Of a stretch of 64,000 nt of DNA, positions 26,696 through 35,505 are shown in pieces. The notes beneath the pieces were generated by a model that had not been told where the DNA came from, ran no database searches, and saw only the letters and a list, made by a program, of their open reading frames with translations. Position 1 is the first letter of the stretch. Every line of letters starts with the position of its first letter. Location: positions 2,418,001 to 2,482,000 of the forward strand of contig NZ_CP031716.1 in assembly GCF_001696605.3 (NCBI RefSeq), given 5' to 3'. The translations under genes and the position numbers were made by a program. This DNA comes from Acinetobacter wuhouensis (GTDB taxonomy: Bacteria > Pseudomonadota > Gammaproteobacteria > Pseudomonadales > Moraxellaceae).

Positions 26696-26725
26696 AAGCC
26701 CTCTTCTGAGGGCTTTGCTTTATTT
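26696..26725 (+). terminator. Terminator of metNI
   Basis: AAGCCCTC (26696-26703) and GAGGGCTT (26708-26715) form an 8-bp stem with a 4-nt loop; the tail is T-rich. Confidence 0.85.
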
Positions 26726-26783
26726 ACTTAATTATCTAACAATATAGAATAAGATAAAAATTATGATCTAACACTTTAAAACC

Positions 26784-27362
26784 ATGGATAATCAAAATAA
26801 TACGTTTCAAATCAATCATCTAAATGATCACACTGAGATTGATATTCAATTTGAAAAATCAAAATATTTTCTTGATATTTTTATAAATATTCTTGTGTTA
26901 AGTTTTTTTTGGATTGCAGGAATTTCAGACATGTATGATGTCTTTTTTGGTGACGATTCAAATGCGAGTGGCTTTTTGATGCTGTGGGCTGCTTTTGTTT
27001 GTACATTCACTTATCTTACAATTGAAAATATTTTATGGCTCTCCAAAGGCACTGAAAAAATTTATATCGATCAGAATAAAATCACGATTACTAAATATAT
27101 TCCCTTGTATTTTCTTAAAAAAAACTGTGAAGAAACTCAAACCGTTTTATTTGAAAACTTCGAGAAAATGTACTATTCAGAGTACTATGCCAACAAAAGC
27201 CAATTACCTCGCCCTAAAAAAGGCAATCTTCATTTAAAACACAAATCAAATACCCTCTCTTTTGGGATCACTTTAGACAAACCAGAAGCTGATCTTATTT
27301 TTAAGGAAATTCAAAACTATGCAGATCAATATCATTTAAAAAATGAAGAAAAAAGGTCGTAA
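26784..27362 (+). CDS. Membrane protein of unknown function, 192 aa
   Basis: Not recognised. A hydrophilic N-terminus is followed by two hydrophobic helices (about residues 30-50, IFINILVLSFFWIAGI, and 64-88, GFLMLWAAFVCTFTYLTI) and a cytoplasmic-looking beta-rich tail (IYIDQNKITITKYIPLYFLK). The layout suggests a two-span protein with a PH-like tail, but this is only an impression. The ribosome site is poor. It stands between the metNI terminator and an exported protein gene. Confidence 0.65.
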   Translation: MDNQNNTFQINHLNDHTEIDIQFEKSKYFLDIFINILVLSFFWIAGISDMYDVFFGDDSNASGFLMLWAAFVCTFTYLTIENILWLSKGTEKIYIDQNKITITKYIPLYFLKKNCEETQTVLFENFEKMYYSEYYANKSQLPRPKKGNLHLKHKSNTLSFGITLDKPEADLIFKEIQNYADQYHLKNEEKRS

Positions 27363-27453
27363 GTTATGTATTATTTTACGCACGCTTTTATGCAACAAAA
27401 ATGATGCATAATCAAAGGCAGAAATATTCCTACAAATGTAATGACGGTAAAAA

Positions 27454-28080
27454 ATGAAAACTTTATCATTTATTTTAACAACGCTATGCTTAACAACAAC
27501 TTCATCCACGTTTGCACAAAGCTCTATTGATTACACCACTTCGGTAAAAGTAAATGGTATTGAACTCATCAATGCAATTTCATCAACTCAAGTCGAAAAA
27601 TTGATTGGTCAACCCTCTAAAAAAATCAATAAACAATTTTCAGAATGTACAGGAAATTATGAATATTCAACGTCGACATCGACTGGAAAAAACTTAAAAT
27701 TCGAAATTTATAGGGAGGATAATCCTCAAGTAAAGTCTGAAAATTTCTATAAAACTAAAAATAATTTTCAACAACTTGGCACAACCAAAGGCATGGTTTG
27801 GTTGAGTTGGGCAAATGCTCAAACTATGACGGATACCATCCTGATTAATTCAAAAGTAATCAATAAGCAATATACACCGAACCAGTTTAAAAAAGACTTT
27901 CCAAACAGTGCCAAAACTGGAACAAACTCCGTCAGTGTTCTTATGCTCAATACATCTGAAGTGAAACAGTTTTTAAAGAATCCTGCTGATTTTGAAGTCG
28001 GTTATACCGCTTCTGTTCATTTTGCTTTTAAAAATGGCAAACTCAACACTTTAGCAATCAATCAAGCCATTGCTTGTTAA
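27454..28080 (+). CDS. Exported protein of unknown function, 208 aa
   Basis: Not assigned to a family. A Sec signal peptide (MKTLSFILTTLCLTTTSSTF, cleavage after AFA-like FAQ) is followed by about 185 residues of mature protein with two Cys (EQ...SECTGNYEYS and the final IAC), which may form a disulfide. It is probably periplasmic. No partner genes are obvious. Confidence 0.7.
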   Translation: MKTLSFILTTLCLTTTSSTFAQSSIDYTTSVKVNGIELINAISSTQVEKLIGQPSKKINKQFSECTGNYEYSTSTSTGKNLKFEIYREDNPQVKSENFYKTKNNFQQLGTTKGMVWLSWANAQTMTDTILINSKVINKQYTPNQFKKDFPNSAKTGTNSVSVLMLNTSEVKQFLKNPADFEVGYTASVHFAFKNGKLNTLAINQAIAC

Positions 28081-28082
28081 GG

Positions 28083-28283
28083 TCAGGTAAATACTGAATA
28101 TAAAAGCGCATTTTGAATTGTAAATGCACTGTTAAATAGCATTGGATAACTATCACTCAAACTGATTGTCTCAATCCATATCCATACGATTTTCTTCATT
28201 AATTCAGCATGATACGGCGCAGTAGGATTACAGCGCACTTCATTTTCATAAACAGCTTGTTTGCAATTTAATTCGTTGAAACT
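28083..28283 (-). pseudogene. Possible 3' remnant of an unknown gene
   Basis: The 328-bp spacer behind the exported protein gene contains, on the minus strand, a 66-codon open frame that starts right after a stop and has no good start codon. Its translation looks protein-like (NELNCKQAVYENEVRCNPTA, then PYHAELMKK) and it ends in a hydrophobic stretch. It may be the tail of a lost gene. The evidence is only composition and the open frame. Confidence 0.3.
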
Positions 28284-28408
28284 TCATTTCTGTATCTTAA
28301 AACTTAAAGTTAATGCTTTGACACAAAAATGATTGTCCAAAAGGTTCAACTTGTTTAAATCAGCTATTTTAGATTAAATAGAAGCAGCACTAACAATGGA
28401 ATTCAAAG

Positions 28409-29140
28409 ATGCAATTTAAAATTCACGTGATCGATGTCAAAAACCAATTACAAAACTATATCTGGTTACTTGAAGAAACATCGAGTCATGATGTTATTGT
28501 CGTAGACCCTACTGAATCAGCGTTAGTTGAGCAATATTGTGCTGATCATCATTTAAATCTAAAGCAAATTTGGCTCACACATTGGCATAAAGACCATATT
28601 GGTGGCGTTCCCGAACTCATTGCCGATCAAAATATTCCTGTTTATGGCCCTCGTGCTGAACTGAGTCACATTCCGTTTATTACTCACCCACTTCAACATG
28701 ATGATCATTTTGAATTTCATGGTTTAAACATTGACATCATTGCAGTGCCTGGACATACCTTAGGTCATATTGTTTATTTTATCGATGCATTGGACATGGT
28801 GTTCTGTGGTGATACGTTATTTGCAATGGGCTGTGGTCGAATGTTTGAGGGTACCGCAGAACAATTTTATCATTCACTGAATCGTCTAGCTGCACTTCCA
28901 CCACGCACCAAAGTGTATTGCACCCATGAATATACACTATCGAATGCTCAGTTTGCCTTGCATATAGAACCTGAAAATCGCGCTATTCAACAACGTGCTG
29001 AAGAAGTTAAACAATTACGTGAACGTGGTGAAATTACTTTACCGAGTACCATTGAACTGGAACTGGAAACCAATCCGTTCTTACGTGTCGAAAGTGCCGA
29101 GGAGTTTGCACGCATTCGTGCCTTGAAAGATAATTTTTAA
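28409..29140 (+). CDS. gloB: Hydroxyacylglutathione hydrolase (glyoxalase II)
   Basis: A metallo-beta-lactamase-fold enzyme that hydrolyses S-lactoylglutathione to lactate and glutathione. The metal motif THWHKDH gives His58, His60, Asp62 and His63. Further ligands lie in VPGHTLGHIVYF and FCGDTLFAMGCGRMFEG, and the C-terminal HxxY-type glutathione site is in YCTHEYTLSNAQFA. The length of 243 aa is typical. It is transcribed on its own. Confidence 0.93.
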   Translation: MQFKIHVIDVKNQLQNYIWLLEETSSHDVIVVDPTESALVEQYCADHHLNLKQIWLTHWHKDHIGGVPELIADQNIPVYGPRAELSHIPFITHPLQHDDHFEFHGLNIDIIAVPGHTLGHIVYFIDALDMVFCGDTLFAMGCGRMFEGTAEQFYHSLNRLAALPPRTKVYCTHEYTLSNAQFALHIEPENRAIQQRAEEVKQLRERGEITLPSTIELELETNPFLRVESAEEFARIRALKDNF

Positions 29141-29215
29141 ACACATTGAGAATTTCTGCTAAAGCTTGTTCGCTTCTGCAAATGAGTTACTCAATAGACA
29201 ATATCTTTTCAATCC

Positions 29216-29953
29216 ATGCCTAAACTAATTCATCCAAAGCCGATGTTTTTAAAAGGTTCAGCGCAAGCTGTACTTTTATTGCATTCCTATACCAGTACCT
29301 ATCGTGATGTAAAACCATTAGCTGTGTTTTTAAATCAACATCAATACACTTGCTATAGTTTTAGCTATGCAGGACATGGGCTAATGATCGATGAGTTTCT
29401 AAAATTTAATCCTGATGATTGGTGGCAAGAAGTCATCCAAGCTTACAATTTTTTAATTGAGCAGGGTTATCGTGAAATTGCGGTGATTGGCGTTTCATTA
29501 GGTGCTTTGCTTTCCCTAAAACTCGCTGAAAGCTTTCCTGTTAGCGCTTGTATCAGTATGTCAGCGCCACAAACTCGCTCTGTCGAAGATTTATTTCAAC
29601 ACCTAAGTAAATACGCTGAATATTTACAACAATTTGAAACTGATCAACAGGTCTTGAACAATACCCAGTTATATATCAAGGCTCAACCACAACTCGAACA
29701 GTTTGAAAACTTTGTGGTTTCAACAATGCGAAACTTAAATAGAATCCATGCACCTACAGCCACTCTTTTTGGCAAACTGGATGAAGCATTATATGAACAG
29801 TCTGCGCATTATATTTTTGAACAAATCGCGAGTTCAGACAAAATGATCAAAGCTTATTCTCATTCTGGGCACTTGATGGCCTTAGGGCAAGATCAGTCGA
29901 TTTTATTTAAAGATATCTTGAACTTTCTAAATTTACACCTATCCAATGCATAA
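29216..29953 (+). CDS. Alpha/beta hydrolase (carboxylesterase type)
   Basis: A 245-aa serine hydrolase resembling the Est30-type carboxylesterase/monoacylglycerol lipase group. LLHSYTSTYRDV gives the oxyanion region (HSYT instead of the common HGFT), GVSLGALLS has the nucleophile Ser94, and the acid and His are likely in FGKLDEAL and SHSGHLMAL. It is soluble, without a signal peptide. The substrate is unknown. It lies 75 bp behind gloB. Confidence 0.85.
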   Translation: MPKLIHPKPMFLKGSAQAVLLLHSYTSTYRDVKPLAVFLNQHQYTCYSFSYAGHGLMIDEFLKFNPDDWWQEVIQAYNFLIEQGYREIAVIGVSLGALLSLKLAESFPVSACISMSAPQTRSVEDLFQHLSKYAEYLQQFETDQQVLNNTQLYIKAQPQLEQFENFVVSTMRNLNRIHAPTATLFGKLDEALYEQSAHYIFEQIASSDKMIKAYSHSGHLMALGQDQSILFKDILNFLNLHLSNA

Positions 29954-30283
29954 ATTGGAAGATCATTATTTTTGAAATTATTTCTTACATTTATAAAAAT
30001 ATCTTCACTGATCCAGTCTTGGTTTTTTATTCCCTATTTTTGCATCAAAATATTACAGATTGATTTAAAATATTATAATAACCAATTGTTTTACCTATTT
30101 ATTTTTAAAAATTGTTAAATTGCATTTCACATTTAAAGAGAAAAAATACGCTCTGCTACAAAAGACCCATTTCGCTAACTGATCAAATATTGGTATAAAA
30201 AATAAGTTTCATCAAATTTCCCCCTTTAAAAATTTAGTGGTCATCCCTATTAAATTTATAGACAGGAATTAAGGAGATCTTCT
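29954..30283. other. 330-bp AT-rich spacer
   Basis: I see no gene or strong hairpin here. The right end holds the promoter and the AAGGAG ribosome site (about 30271-30276) of the small gene that follows. Confidence 0.5.
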
Positions 30284-30487
30284 GTGAAAAAGGTTGTTAA
30301 AGCAAAAAATTTGATCGCTTTCCGTATCTGGTTAGAAAAACTGGGATACTCTGTAAAAACTTTGGCTGATGATAAAGGATTTACCTTCAGCTTTAAAAAA
30401 GAATATGGTTTAGTCACGTGTGATTTATCAGGCAATAATTTAGCCATGCAACTCGGTGAAGAATTTGAAGACCATTTAAAGGCCTAA
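30284..30487 (+). CDS. Small conserved-looking protein, 67 aa
   Basis: Not assigned. GTG start with AAGGAG seven bases before it. It is a basic-start protein (MKKVVKAKNLIAFRIWLEKL) with an alpha-beta pattern (FTFSFKKEYGLVTCDLSGN). It is soluble and ends in an acidic helix (EEFEDHLKA). A bidirectional terminator follows. The clean initiation and termination signals support a real gene. Confidence 0.7.
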   Translation: MKKVVKAKNLIAFRIWLEKLGYSVKTLADDKGFTFSFKKEYGLVTCDLSGNNLAMQLGEEFEDHLKA

Positions 30488-30538
30488 TGTTGATCCATTT
30501 TACATAATCAACGTATGTTTAAAATGAAGCTCTCTGTT

Positions 30539-30576
30539 AAAGACCTCATGTGATTCACTGAGGTCTTTTTATTTTA
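30539..30576. terminator. Bidirectional terminator
   Basis: AAGACCTCA (30540-30548) and TGAGGTCTT form an 8- to 9-bp stem with a T-run. It lies between convergent genes at 30284-30487 and 30607-31029. Confidence 0.8.
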
Positions 30577-30606
30577 TATCAATTCAACCAAGTCTATCCA
30601 AGCTAA

Positions 30607-31029
30607 CTAACGCGACAGCGCTTGATATACTTGAATATAATGTTCTGTCGCTTGTTGATGTTGTGAATATAAAGTTTCTATATTCTTCTCAGATTCATTT
30701 GCTTCAAGCGCTGAAAGATAAGCCTGATAACGCAACATTGCAGCTTGGCAAATCGTATCTAACTGTACCTCACCCGTTGAACAAGACGCCTTATCTGATT
30801 GCCCCAAAGTCTTAAAATGGGATGGCTTGGCTTGCTGTTTAGTACTCCCCTCATTTTCCTCATCATCTGCAAAGTCTTTTTGCATGCGTGACATGGTATC
30901 CATCAATTCTGCATTATCTACGCCCATATTTTTCAAAACATTCATTTGCTGTTGCAATAACGCTGCATCATTATTTGCAAAACAATTCAATGAGACTACA
31001 CAGCCGATCACAACTAAGATTTTATTCAT
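30607..31029 (-). CDS. Exported small protein of unknown function, 140 aa
   Basis: With the ATG at 31029 the protein begins with a signal peptide (MNKILVVIGCVVSLNCFAN). The mature part is helical and rich in Gln/Glu/Ala (ALLQQQMNVLKNMG, then YQAYLSALEANESEKNIETL) with two Cys (ASCSTGE and DTICQAAM) that may pair. An upstream ATG at 31056 would add nine residues before the signal peptide. The function is unknown; probably periplasmic. Confidence 0.7.
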   Translation of the reverse strand: MNKILVVIGCVVSLNCFANNDAALLQQQMNVLKNMGVDNAELMDTMSRMQKDFADDEENEGSTKQQAKPSHFKTLGQSDKASCSTGEVQLDTICQAAMLRYQAYLSALEANESEKNIETLYSQHQQATEHYIQVYQALSR

Positions 31030-31167
31030 AAAATTACCTATTCTATTTTTAATCATTCACACTCGATTTATAGGCTATGCTTATTTTTCCACAGAATATA
31101 TTCCCCAAACGAGGGGTAAGTGCAAATAATAATTTTTGATGTTTTTAATTCTAATTTTTAGGCAATA

Positions 31168-31198
31168 AAAAAGGCATGATTTTCATCATGCCTTTTTC
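31168..31198 (-). terminator. Terminator behind the tRNA cluster
   Basis: AAAAAGGCATGAT (31168-31180) and ATCATGCCTTTTT (31185-31197) form a perfect 13-bp stem with a 4-nt loop. It works in both directions. On the minus strand it ends the tRNA transcript. Confidence 0.9.
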
Positions 31199-31203
31199 AA
31201 ATA

Positions 31204-31288
31204 TGGTGGGGACGGAGAGACTCGAACTCTCACACCTCGCGGCGCTGGAACCTAAATCCAGTGCGTCTACCAATTTCGCCACGTCCCC
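31204..31288 (-). tRNA. tRNA-Leu (anticodon UAG)
   Basis: An 85-nt minus-strand gene with encoded CCA. The acceptor stem is GGGGACG with CGTCCCC, the long variable arm (GCGCCGCGAGGTG region) is of leucine type, the T-loop is GTTCGAGTC, and the anticodon loop is TTTAGGT, giving UAG. It differs from the gene at 31442-31526 by one visible base (CTCGC against CTTGC in the plus strand). Confidence 0.95.
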
Positions 31289-31326
31289 GAATAAAAAAAC
31301 CACATCAGTGGAATCTTTAAAATAAG

Positions 31327-31400
31327 TGGCAGAGGATCAAGGATTCGAACCTTGACGAACGGTTTTGGAGACCGTCATGCTACCATTACACCAATCCTCT
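31327..31400 (-). tRNA. tRNA-Trp (anticodon CCA)
   Basis: A 74-nt minus-strand gene with encoded CCA. The acceptor stem is AGAGGAT with ATCCTCT, the anticodon stem ACGGT/ACCGT encloses the loop CTCCAAA, so the anticodon is CCA, the discriminator base is G as in tRNA-Trp, and the T-loop is GTTCGAATC. The D-arm (TGGTGTAATGGTAGCA) resembles that of Gln/Gly tRNAs, so I checked the loop twice; the anticodon position is unambiguous. Confidence 0.85.
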
Positions 31401-31441
31401 ATAACATTTCATCGGGCTTTCGTACCACCAAATGAATTGCT

Positions 31442-31526
31442 TGGTGGGGACGGAGAGACTCGAACTCTCACACCTTGCGGCGCTGGAACCTAAATCCAGT
31501 GCGTCTACCAATTTCGCCACGTCCCC
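31442..31526 (-). tRNA. tRNA-Leu (anticodon UAG), second copy
   Basis: An 85-nt gene nearly identical to the one at 31204-31288 and the first of the three in the transcript. Acceptor, anticodon (UAG) and long variable arm are as in the other copy. Confidence 0.95.
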
Positions 31527-31539
31527 GATGGCTGTGTAT

Positions 31540-31566
31540 ATTATAGAGATCACTTAGGTATGACAA
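31540..31566 (-). promoter_or_regulatory. Promoter of the tRNA cluster
   Basis: On the minus strand TTGTCA (31561-31566), 15 nt and a consensus TATAAT (31540-31545) precede the first tRNA-Leu by about 14 bp. A slightly shifted -10 (TAATAT) gives 17-nt spacing. Confidence 0.65.
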
Positions 31567-31634
31567 GCCCTTTTTTATAAAAAGATACTCGTTTGTTTAA
31601 ATAAAAAACAAAAGTGGTGAATAGTGCTTTTAGT

Positions 31635-32432
31635 TTAAGCAATCTGGCTTAATTGTTGTTTTATTTGATAAATATTTGTACAACGTTGCCCTGCTTTTTT
31701 CTTTAGCATGGATTTTAAAACCGCTTCAAATATTTTAAATCGACTCGGTAAGTCCACTTCAAGCTCTTGGCAATGCAAAATTGCCCAATCTTGATAGCTT
31801 TTTGCAGTTAAACGGCGCTGAGTCAGCCATTCCAACCAAATTATTCCTAAAGCATAAAGATCTGTTGCAAATGACTTTGGTGCTGCATGAAACAATTCAG
31901 GTGCCATATAACGCGGTGTCGCTGTATTCGGCATGACTTCGACATCCCTAATATGAAAACATTGCTCATAATCAATCAAAACTGCTTGCTGTTGCTTAAT
32001 ACGGAAATGCTGTAGCTTTAAATCACCGTGTATATAACCAAAATCATGCAACTGTTCTAAAACTTCAAGGCTCAACATTAAAGTTGAAAAAATATCACTT
32101 AGCTCAAGTTGATTGGGATGCGTAGCGAACAATGCAGAAACATCTTCAATCCATAAGGCTTGATCAAATATTTCTTCTTTTAAATTGAATTTTTGATAGG
32201 GATTGAAAATAGAAAAGTTGCATAGAAAACTTTGATCTACTTTTTCAAAACGATTTAATTGTTGGTAAATGTCTAACTCATGTAAAAAACTATCTTGATA
32301 CGCCTGATTCGATTGTTTTAATTGTAACTTAAGCCAATAGCTTTGATCGCCCTGTTGGATTTGATAAACACGGCGACCAAACTTTTGACTTTGTAATGAG
32401 TTAAGCGCTTGAGGAAGCTCTATTTCACTCAT
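31635..32432 (-). CDS. Serine/threonine kinase-like protein (RIO/lipopolysaccharide-kinase type)
   Basis: A 265-aa protein-kinase fold. ATP-binding Lys35 is in YWLKLQL, and the helix-C Glu is probably Glu52. The catalytic loop is HGDLKLQHF (His135, Asp137), with His142 at the place of the usual Asn, and the metal site is IDYE (Asp154) instead of DFG. An APE-like segment (RYMAPELF) and YALGIIWLEWL follow, as in eukaryotic-type kinases. Its start overlaps the patatin gene by 4 bp, so the two are translationally coupled. The substrate is unknown; the Asn-to-His change may alter or reduce activity. Confidence 0.8.
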   Translation of the reverse strand: MSEIELPQALNSLQSQKFGRRVYQIQQGDQSYWLKLQLKQSNQAYQDSFLHELDIYQQLNRFEKVDQSFLCNFSIFNPYQKFNLKEEIFDQALWIEDVSALFATHPNQLELSDIFSTLMLSLEVLEQLHDFGYIHGDLKLQHFRIKQQQAVLIDYEQCFHIRDVEVMPNTATPRYMAPELFHAAPKSFATDLYALGIIWLEWLTQRRLTAKSYQDWAILHCQELEVDLPSRFKIFEAVLKSMLKKKAGQRCTNIYQIKQQLSQIA

Positions 32433-33940
32433 GCTTCTGATAATTGTGTTGTGGAAGTTTTCTTTTCAGTTGGAAAATTCAAAACTTCCAAACAATGCTG
32501 AATGGTTTTACCAATACGTGCATGGGTTTCAATATTGGAGATCTTCGGCCAAGTTGCTCGCTCACCCTCACGTTGCAATAATTTAAATAAATGCGGACGT
32601 GGGTTTTGCAACATATAACTATAATGACGCAAGCTATAATTACCAATAATATTCACATCACCATAATAACGCTGATCTACAACACCATAACCATGATCCA
32701 ATAAACGGCGAATCGTAGGTACACGTCCCATACGCCCACGCGCGAAGTCCATAACACCCATGGTTGCCATCTTGCCCTGTGAACGAACAATACGCTGTGG
32801 CCAACTCAATAAATCCTTACGATAACGATCCTCATCATCTTGCATAAACGGCACAATATGTGGGTTTACCTGACTGGCTATCGTGTAATTCAAATTATAA
32901 AGACGTGACATGCGTTCTTGCGGGAAGTCATTGCGCACACTGCCATCCACCCAACGCGTATTGGCTAAATATGGTGTATGTAATCCATCGTAGCGCTTAC
33001 TGGTCAAACGCACGGGTGGAAATAAGATAGGTACTGCACAAGATGCCAAGACCGCACTCCACACCAATAAATCAGGTGAGGTATATTTATTCATAATTCG
33101 CGCATCTTCTTGCGAAATATCATACGGTGCAACGGTTACATTGATGTCTAAACCTGATTTTTCAAAAGCTTCGGCAAAAGTCACATCACCTAGATTTTCT
33201 ACAAGAAATTTTTTGAGATAACGTACATCCGCAAAACCACCATTTCCTTTGAGTAATTCTTTTACACTACGGAAATGAAACGCTTCGCTATAGAACTGAT
33301 CACCGGTTAAAAGATTCGGAATTTCACTCGGCTCATTGACACCTAACATCGCTGTCATGATTGCACCCGCACTTGAGCCAGACAATACTTTTGGCATTAA
33401 ATCTTGTTCCATCAGCGCCTTACACACACCACTGTGGAATAAACCTAATGTTGCACCACCTGAAAACATCAGTGCAGGCTGACCATAGGCCTTTTCACAA
33501 TTTTCAAAAAAGCTTTTCTTACTGTCTAAACACAATTCTTGGCAACTTTCAGAAGCAATAAAAGCAAGGCTTTTGCTCACTTCATCAATATAATCTTCAA
33601 TCAGTTTTTTGGTACCGACATAGGCATGTGCAAACAACATCGGATGCCCAATATTTGCAACGTCATGACTAAATCCTTCACGTAGGATATACATCAAATC
33701 TTGAGTACGACCTTGTTGGCGATACCGACGTAATAAATTTAAACGATGGGAAATAATCTCAGCATCAAAATACGGTGAGCTATTATCCAGTTTCCACTCT
33801 TGCGCACCTGTTTCAGAGTCTAGCTTTAAAGCAATGGACTTCCATTCCTCGTAGCATTCAGCATGCGCCAAATTTCTTTTTAGTTTTTTTATACGATAAG
33901 CCTGATGTGGATTTAAATCTTGGGTAAGTTCTAATAACAT
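32429..33940 (-). CDS. Patatin-like phospholipase with DUF3336 N-terminus
   Basis: A 503-aa lipid acyl hydrolase of the SDP1/TGL triacylglycerol-lipase type. The N-terminal DUF3336-like helical region (about residues 20-130) is followed by a patatin domain with the oxyanion loop GGATLG (161-166), nucleophile Ser190 in GSSAG, and catalytic Asp in WVDGSVRND. No signal peptide is visible, so it is probably cytoplasmic or peripheral on the inner membrane. It is first in a two-gene unit with the kinase-like gene. Confidence 0.9.
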   Translation of the reverse strand: MLLELTQDLNPHQAYRIKKLKRNLAHAECYEEWKSIALKLDSETGAQEWKLDNSSPYFDAEIISHRLNLLRRYRQQGRTQDLMYILREGFSHDVANIGHPMLFAHAYVGTKKLIEDYIDEVSKSLAFIASESCQELCLDSKKSFFENCEKAYGQPALMFSGGATLGLFHSGVCKALMEQDLMPKVLSGSSAGAIMTAMLGVNEPSEIPNLLTGDQFYSEAFHFRSVKELLKGNGGFADVRYLKKFLVENLGDVTFAEAFEKSGLDINVTVAPYDISQEDARIMNKYTSPDLLVWSAVLASCAVPILFPPVRLTSKRYDGLHTPYLANTRWVDGSVRNDFPQERMSRLYNLNYTIASQVNPHIVPFMQDDEDRYRKDLLSWPQRIVRSQGKMATMGVMDFARGRMGRVPTIRRLLDHGYGVVDQRYYGDVNIIGNYSLRHYSYMLQNPRPHLFKLLQREGERATWPKISNIETHARIGKTIQHCLEVLNFPTEKKTSTTQLSEA

Positions 33941-34149
33941 TTTCTAATATTCCTTTGATTTTAATCCGAGGATGAGTCACACATCATTCAACTATGCTTA
34001 AAAATCACGTGAGAATCAATCACCTTCAGTCATTTAATTCTTGCTCGTCCTTTTAATTATCGCCTATTGAGATTAGATCAATAAAAATACTGTGTTAATA
34101 TTGGAGCAATCTCTCATCAAATGTAATTTTCAAAATATAGCGAACGGAC

Positions 34150-35037
34150 ATGGCAACTATCGATTTACCTGACAATATCATTGCACAATTATCTACTGTT
34201 TTAAGCCAATTACAGCAAGTCTTACCAGAACCCAAACAACCCACTGATTTTGAAGCAATCGCGTTTAGATGGCATGAAAAACAGCTCAAAGCGATTTACA
34301 ATCCTAAAGCGGTTCTATTGGAAGACCTCAAAGGGATTGAACGCCAAACAGCTAAAATCATTCAGAACACCGAACAGTTTCTAAATGGTCTTCCTGCCAA
34401 TGATATTTTACTCACAGGTTCTCGTGGTACGGGTAAATCTTCCATTGTTCGTTCACTATTGACTAAGTATGCAGATCAAGGTTTACGTTTAATTGAAATT
34501 GAACGTGATGATTTATCAGAATTACCTGAAATTCAAAAAATCATCAAAGATCGCCCTGAAAAGTTTATTGTCTATTGTGATGATTTAGCGTTTAACGCAG
34601 AAGATGAAAATTATCGTAGTTTAAAAAGTGTTTTAGATGGTTCACTCCAATCAGGTTCAAGCAACTTTGTGATTTATGCGACCAGTAACCGCCGTCATTT
34701 ATTGCCTGAATTTATGCATGAAAATACCCCAGTGACCAAAGTTGATGTGCCGCAATACAAAGAACTACACCCTCAAGAAGCGATTGAAGAAAAAATTTCT
34801 CTATCGGATCGTTTTGGTCTATGGCTGTCGTTCTATCCAATGGATCAGCAACTTTATCTTGAAATTGTGGAACATTATTTGGCGAAAGAAAATATTTCAT
34901 TTACAGACGAAGTTCGTGCCGAAGCTTTAAGATGGTGTCAAGCACGTGGACAACGTTCAGGACGTGCTGCTTATCAATTTTCAAAACATTGGATTGGTTC
35001 AGAACGTTTAAAGGCTTTTATAATTGTTACACCGTAA
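34150..35037 (+). CDS. AAA-type ATPase, DUF815 family
   Basis: A 295-aa P-loop ATPase. Walker A is GSRGTGKS (residues 90-97), Walker B is FIVYCDDLAF, and the sensor/arginine region is in YATSNRRHLLPEFM. The DUF815 signature with an N-terminal helical part (GIERQTAKIIQNTEQFLNGL) is clear. The family is widespread and its role is unknown. Monocistronic, divergent from the patatin/kinase pair; the spacer between them (33941-34149) holds both promoters. Confidence 0.85.
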   Translation: MATIDLPDNIIAQLSTVLSQLQQVLPEPKQPTDFEAIAFRWHEKQLKAIYNPKAVLLEDLKGIERQTAKIIQNTEQFLNGLPANDILLTGSRGTGKSSIVRSLLTKYADQGLRLIEIERDDLSELPEIQKIIKDRPEKFIVYCDDLAFNAEDENYRSLKSVLDGSLQSGSSNFVIYATSNRRHLLPEFMHENTPVTKVDVPQYKELHPQEAIEEKISLSDRFGLWLSFYPMDQQLYLEIVEHYLAKENISFTDEVRAEALRWCQARGQRSGRAAYQFSKHWIGSERLKAFIIVTP

Positions 35038-35505
35038 TATGAAAAATATATTTTACTTCTTGATAAAGTGGATACGCGATAACGTCATCCGCAATTGTTT
35101 GAGGCAGGACTACGTTTGGTTAGCTATGTTTCTGCGATGTATTTAATATTTTGACGGAAGTGGACGAGTTCTGCGGATGACAATGGTTTTGCCTACTTTT
35201 CCCGAAAGAAAAGTAGGTCGAGCCGAAGGCTAACCCCTAAATCAAAACTTCTGATGCAAGACTCTGCAAAATAGAATTAAAAAACTTTTTAAACATGGGT
35301 ACTTATTTTCAAGTACACAATATCAGTCAATAATTTGAATGATGGTTTAACATTCAAATAACCCTCCCATATTTCATATATAAAAAGTTATGAATAAATT
35401 TCAATCACTTAAAACAAAAATCTCGATTCAATAGGAATATTATATTTCCGCACATCATAGATTAAGCATGATAAAATACTTCACAGTTTTAAATAGGATT
35501 GGTCT
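35038..35505. other. 468-bp spacer before dnaE with a structured repeat
   Basis: No gene is visible. The left part contains the structured repeat described separately (35084-35217). The right part is AT-rich and must contain the dnaE promoter. Confidence 0.55.
35084..35217. repeat. Structured repeat element (MITE/REP-like)
   Basis: GTCATCCGCA (35084-35093) and TGCGGATGAC (35172-35181) are perfect 10-bp inverted repeats enclosing 78 bp. A second perfect stem, CCTACTTTT (35192-35200) with AAAAGTAGG (35209-35217), follows directly. The composition is higher in G+C than the surrounding spacer. It looks like a mobile or processed repeat unit remembered from Acinetobacter intergenic regions; no open frame is inside. 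Confidence 0.55.
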
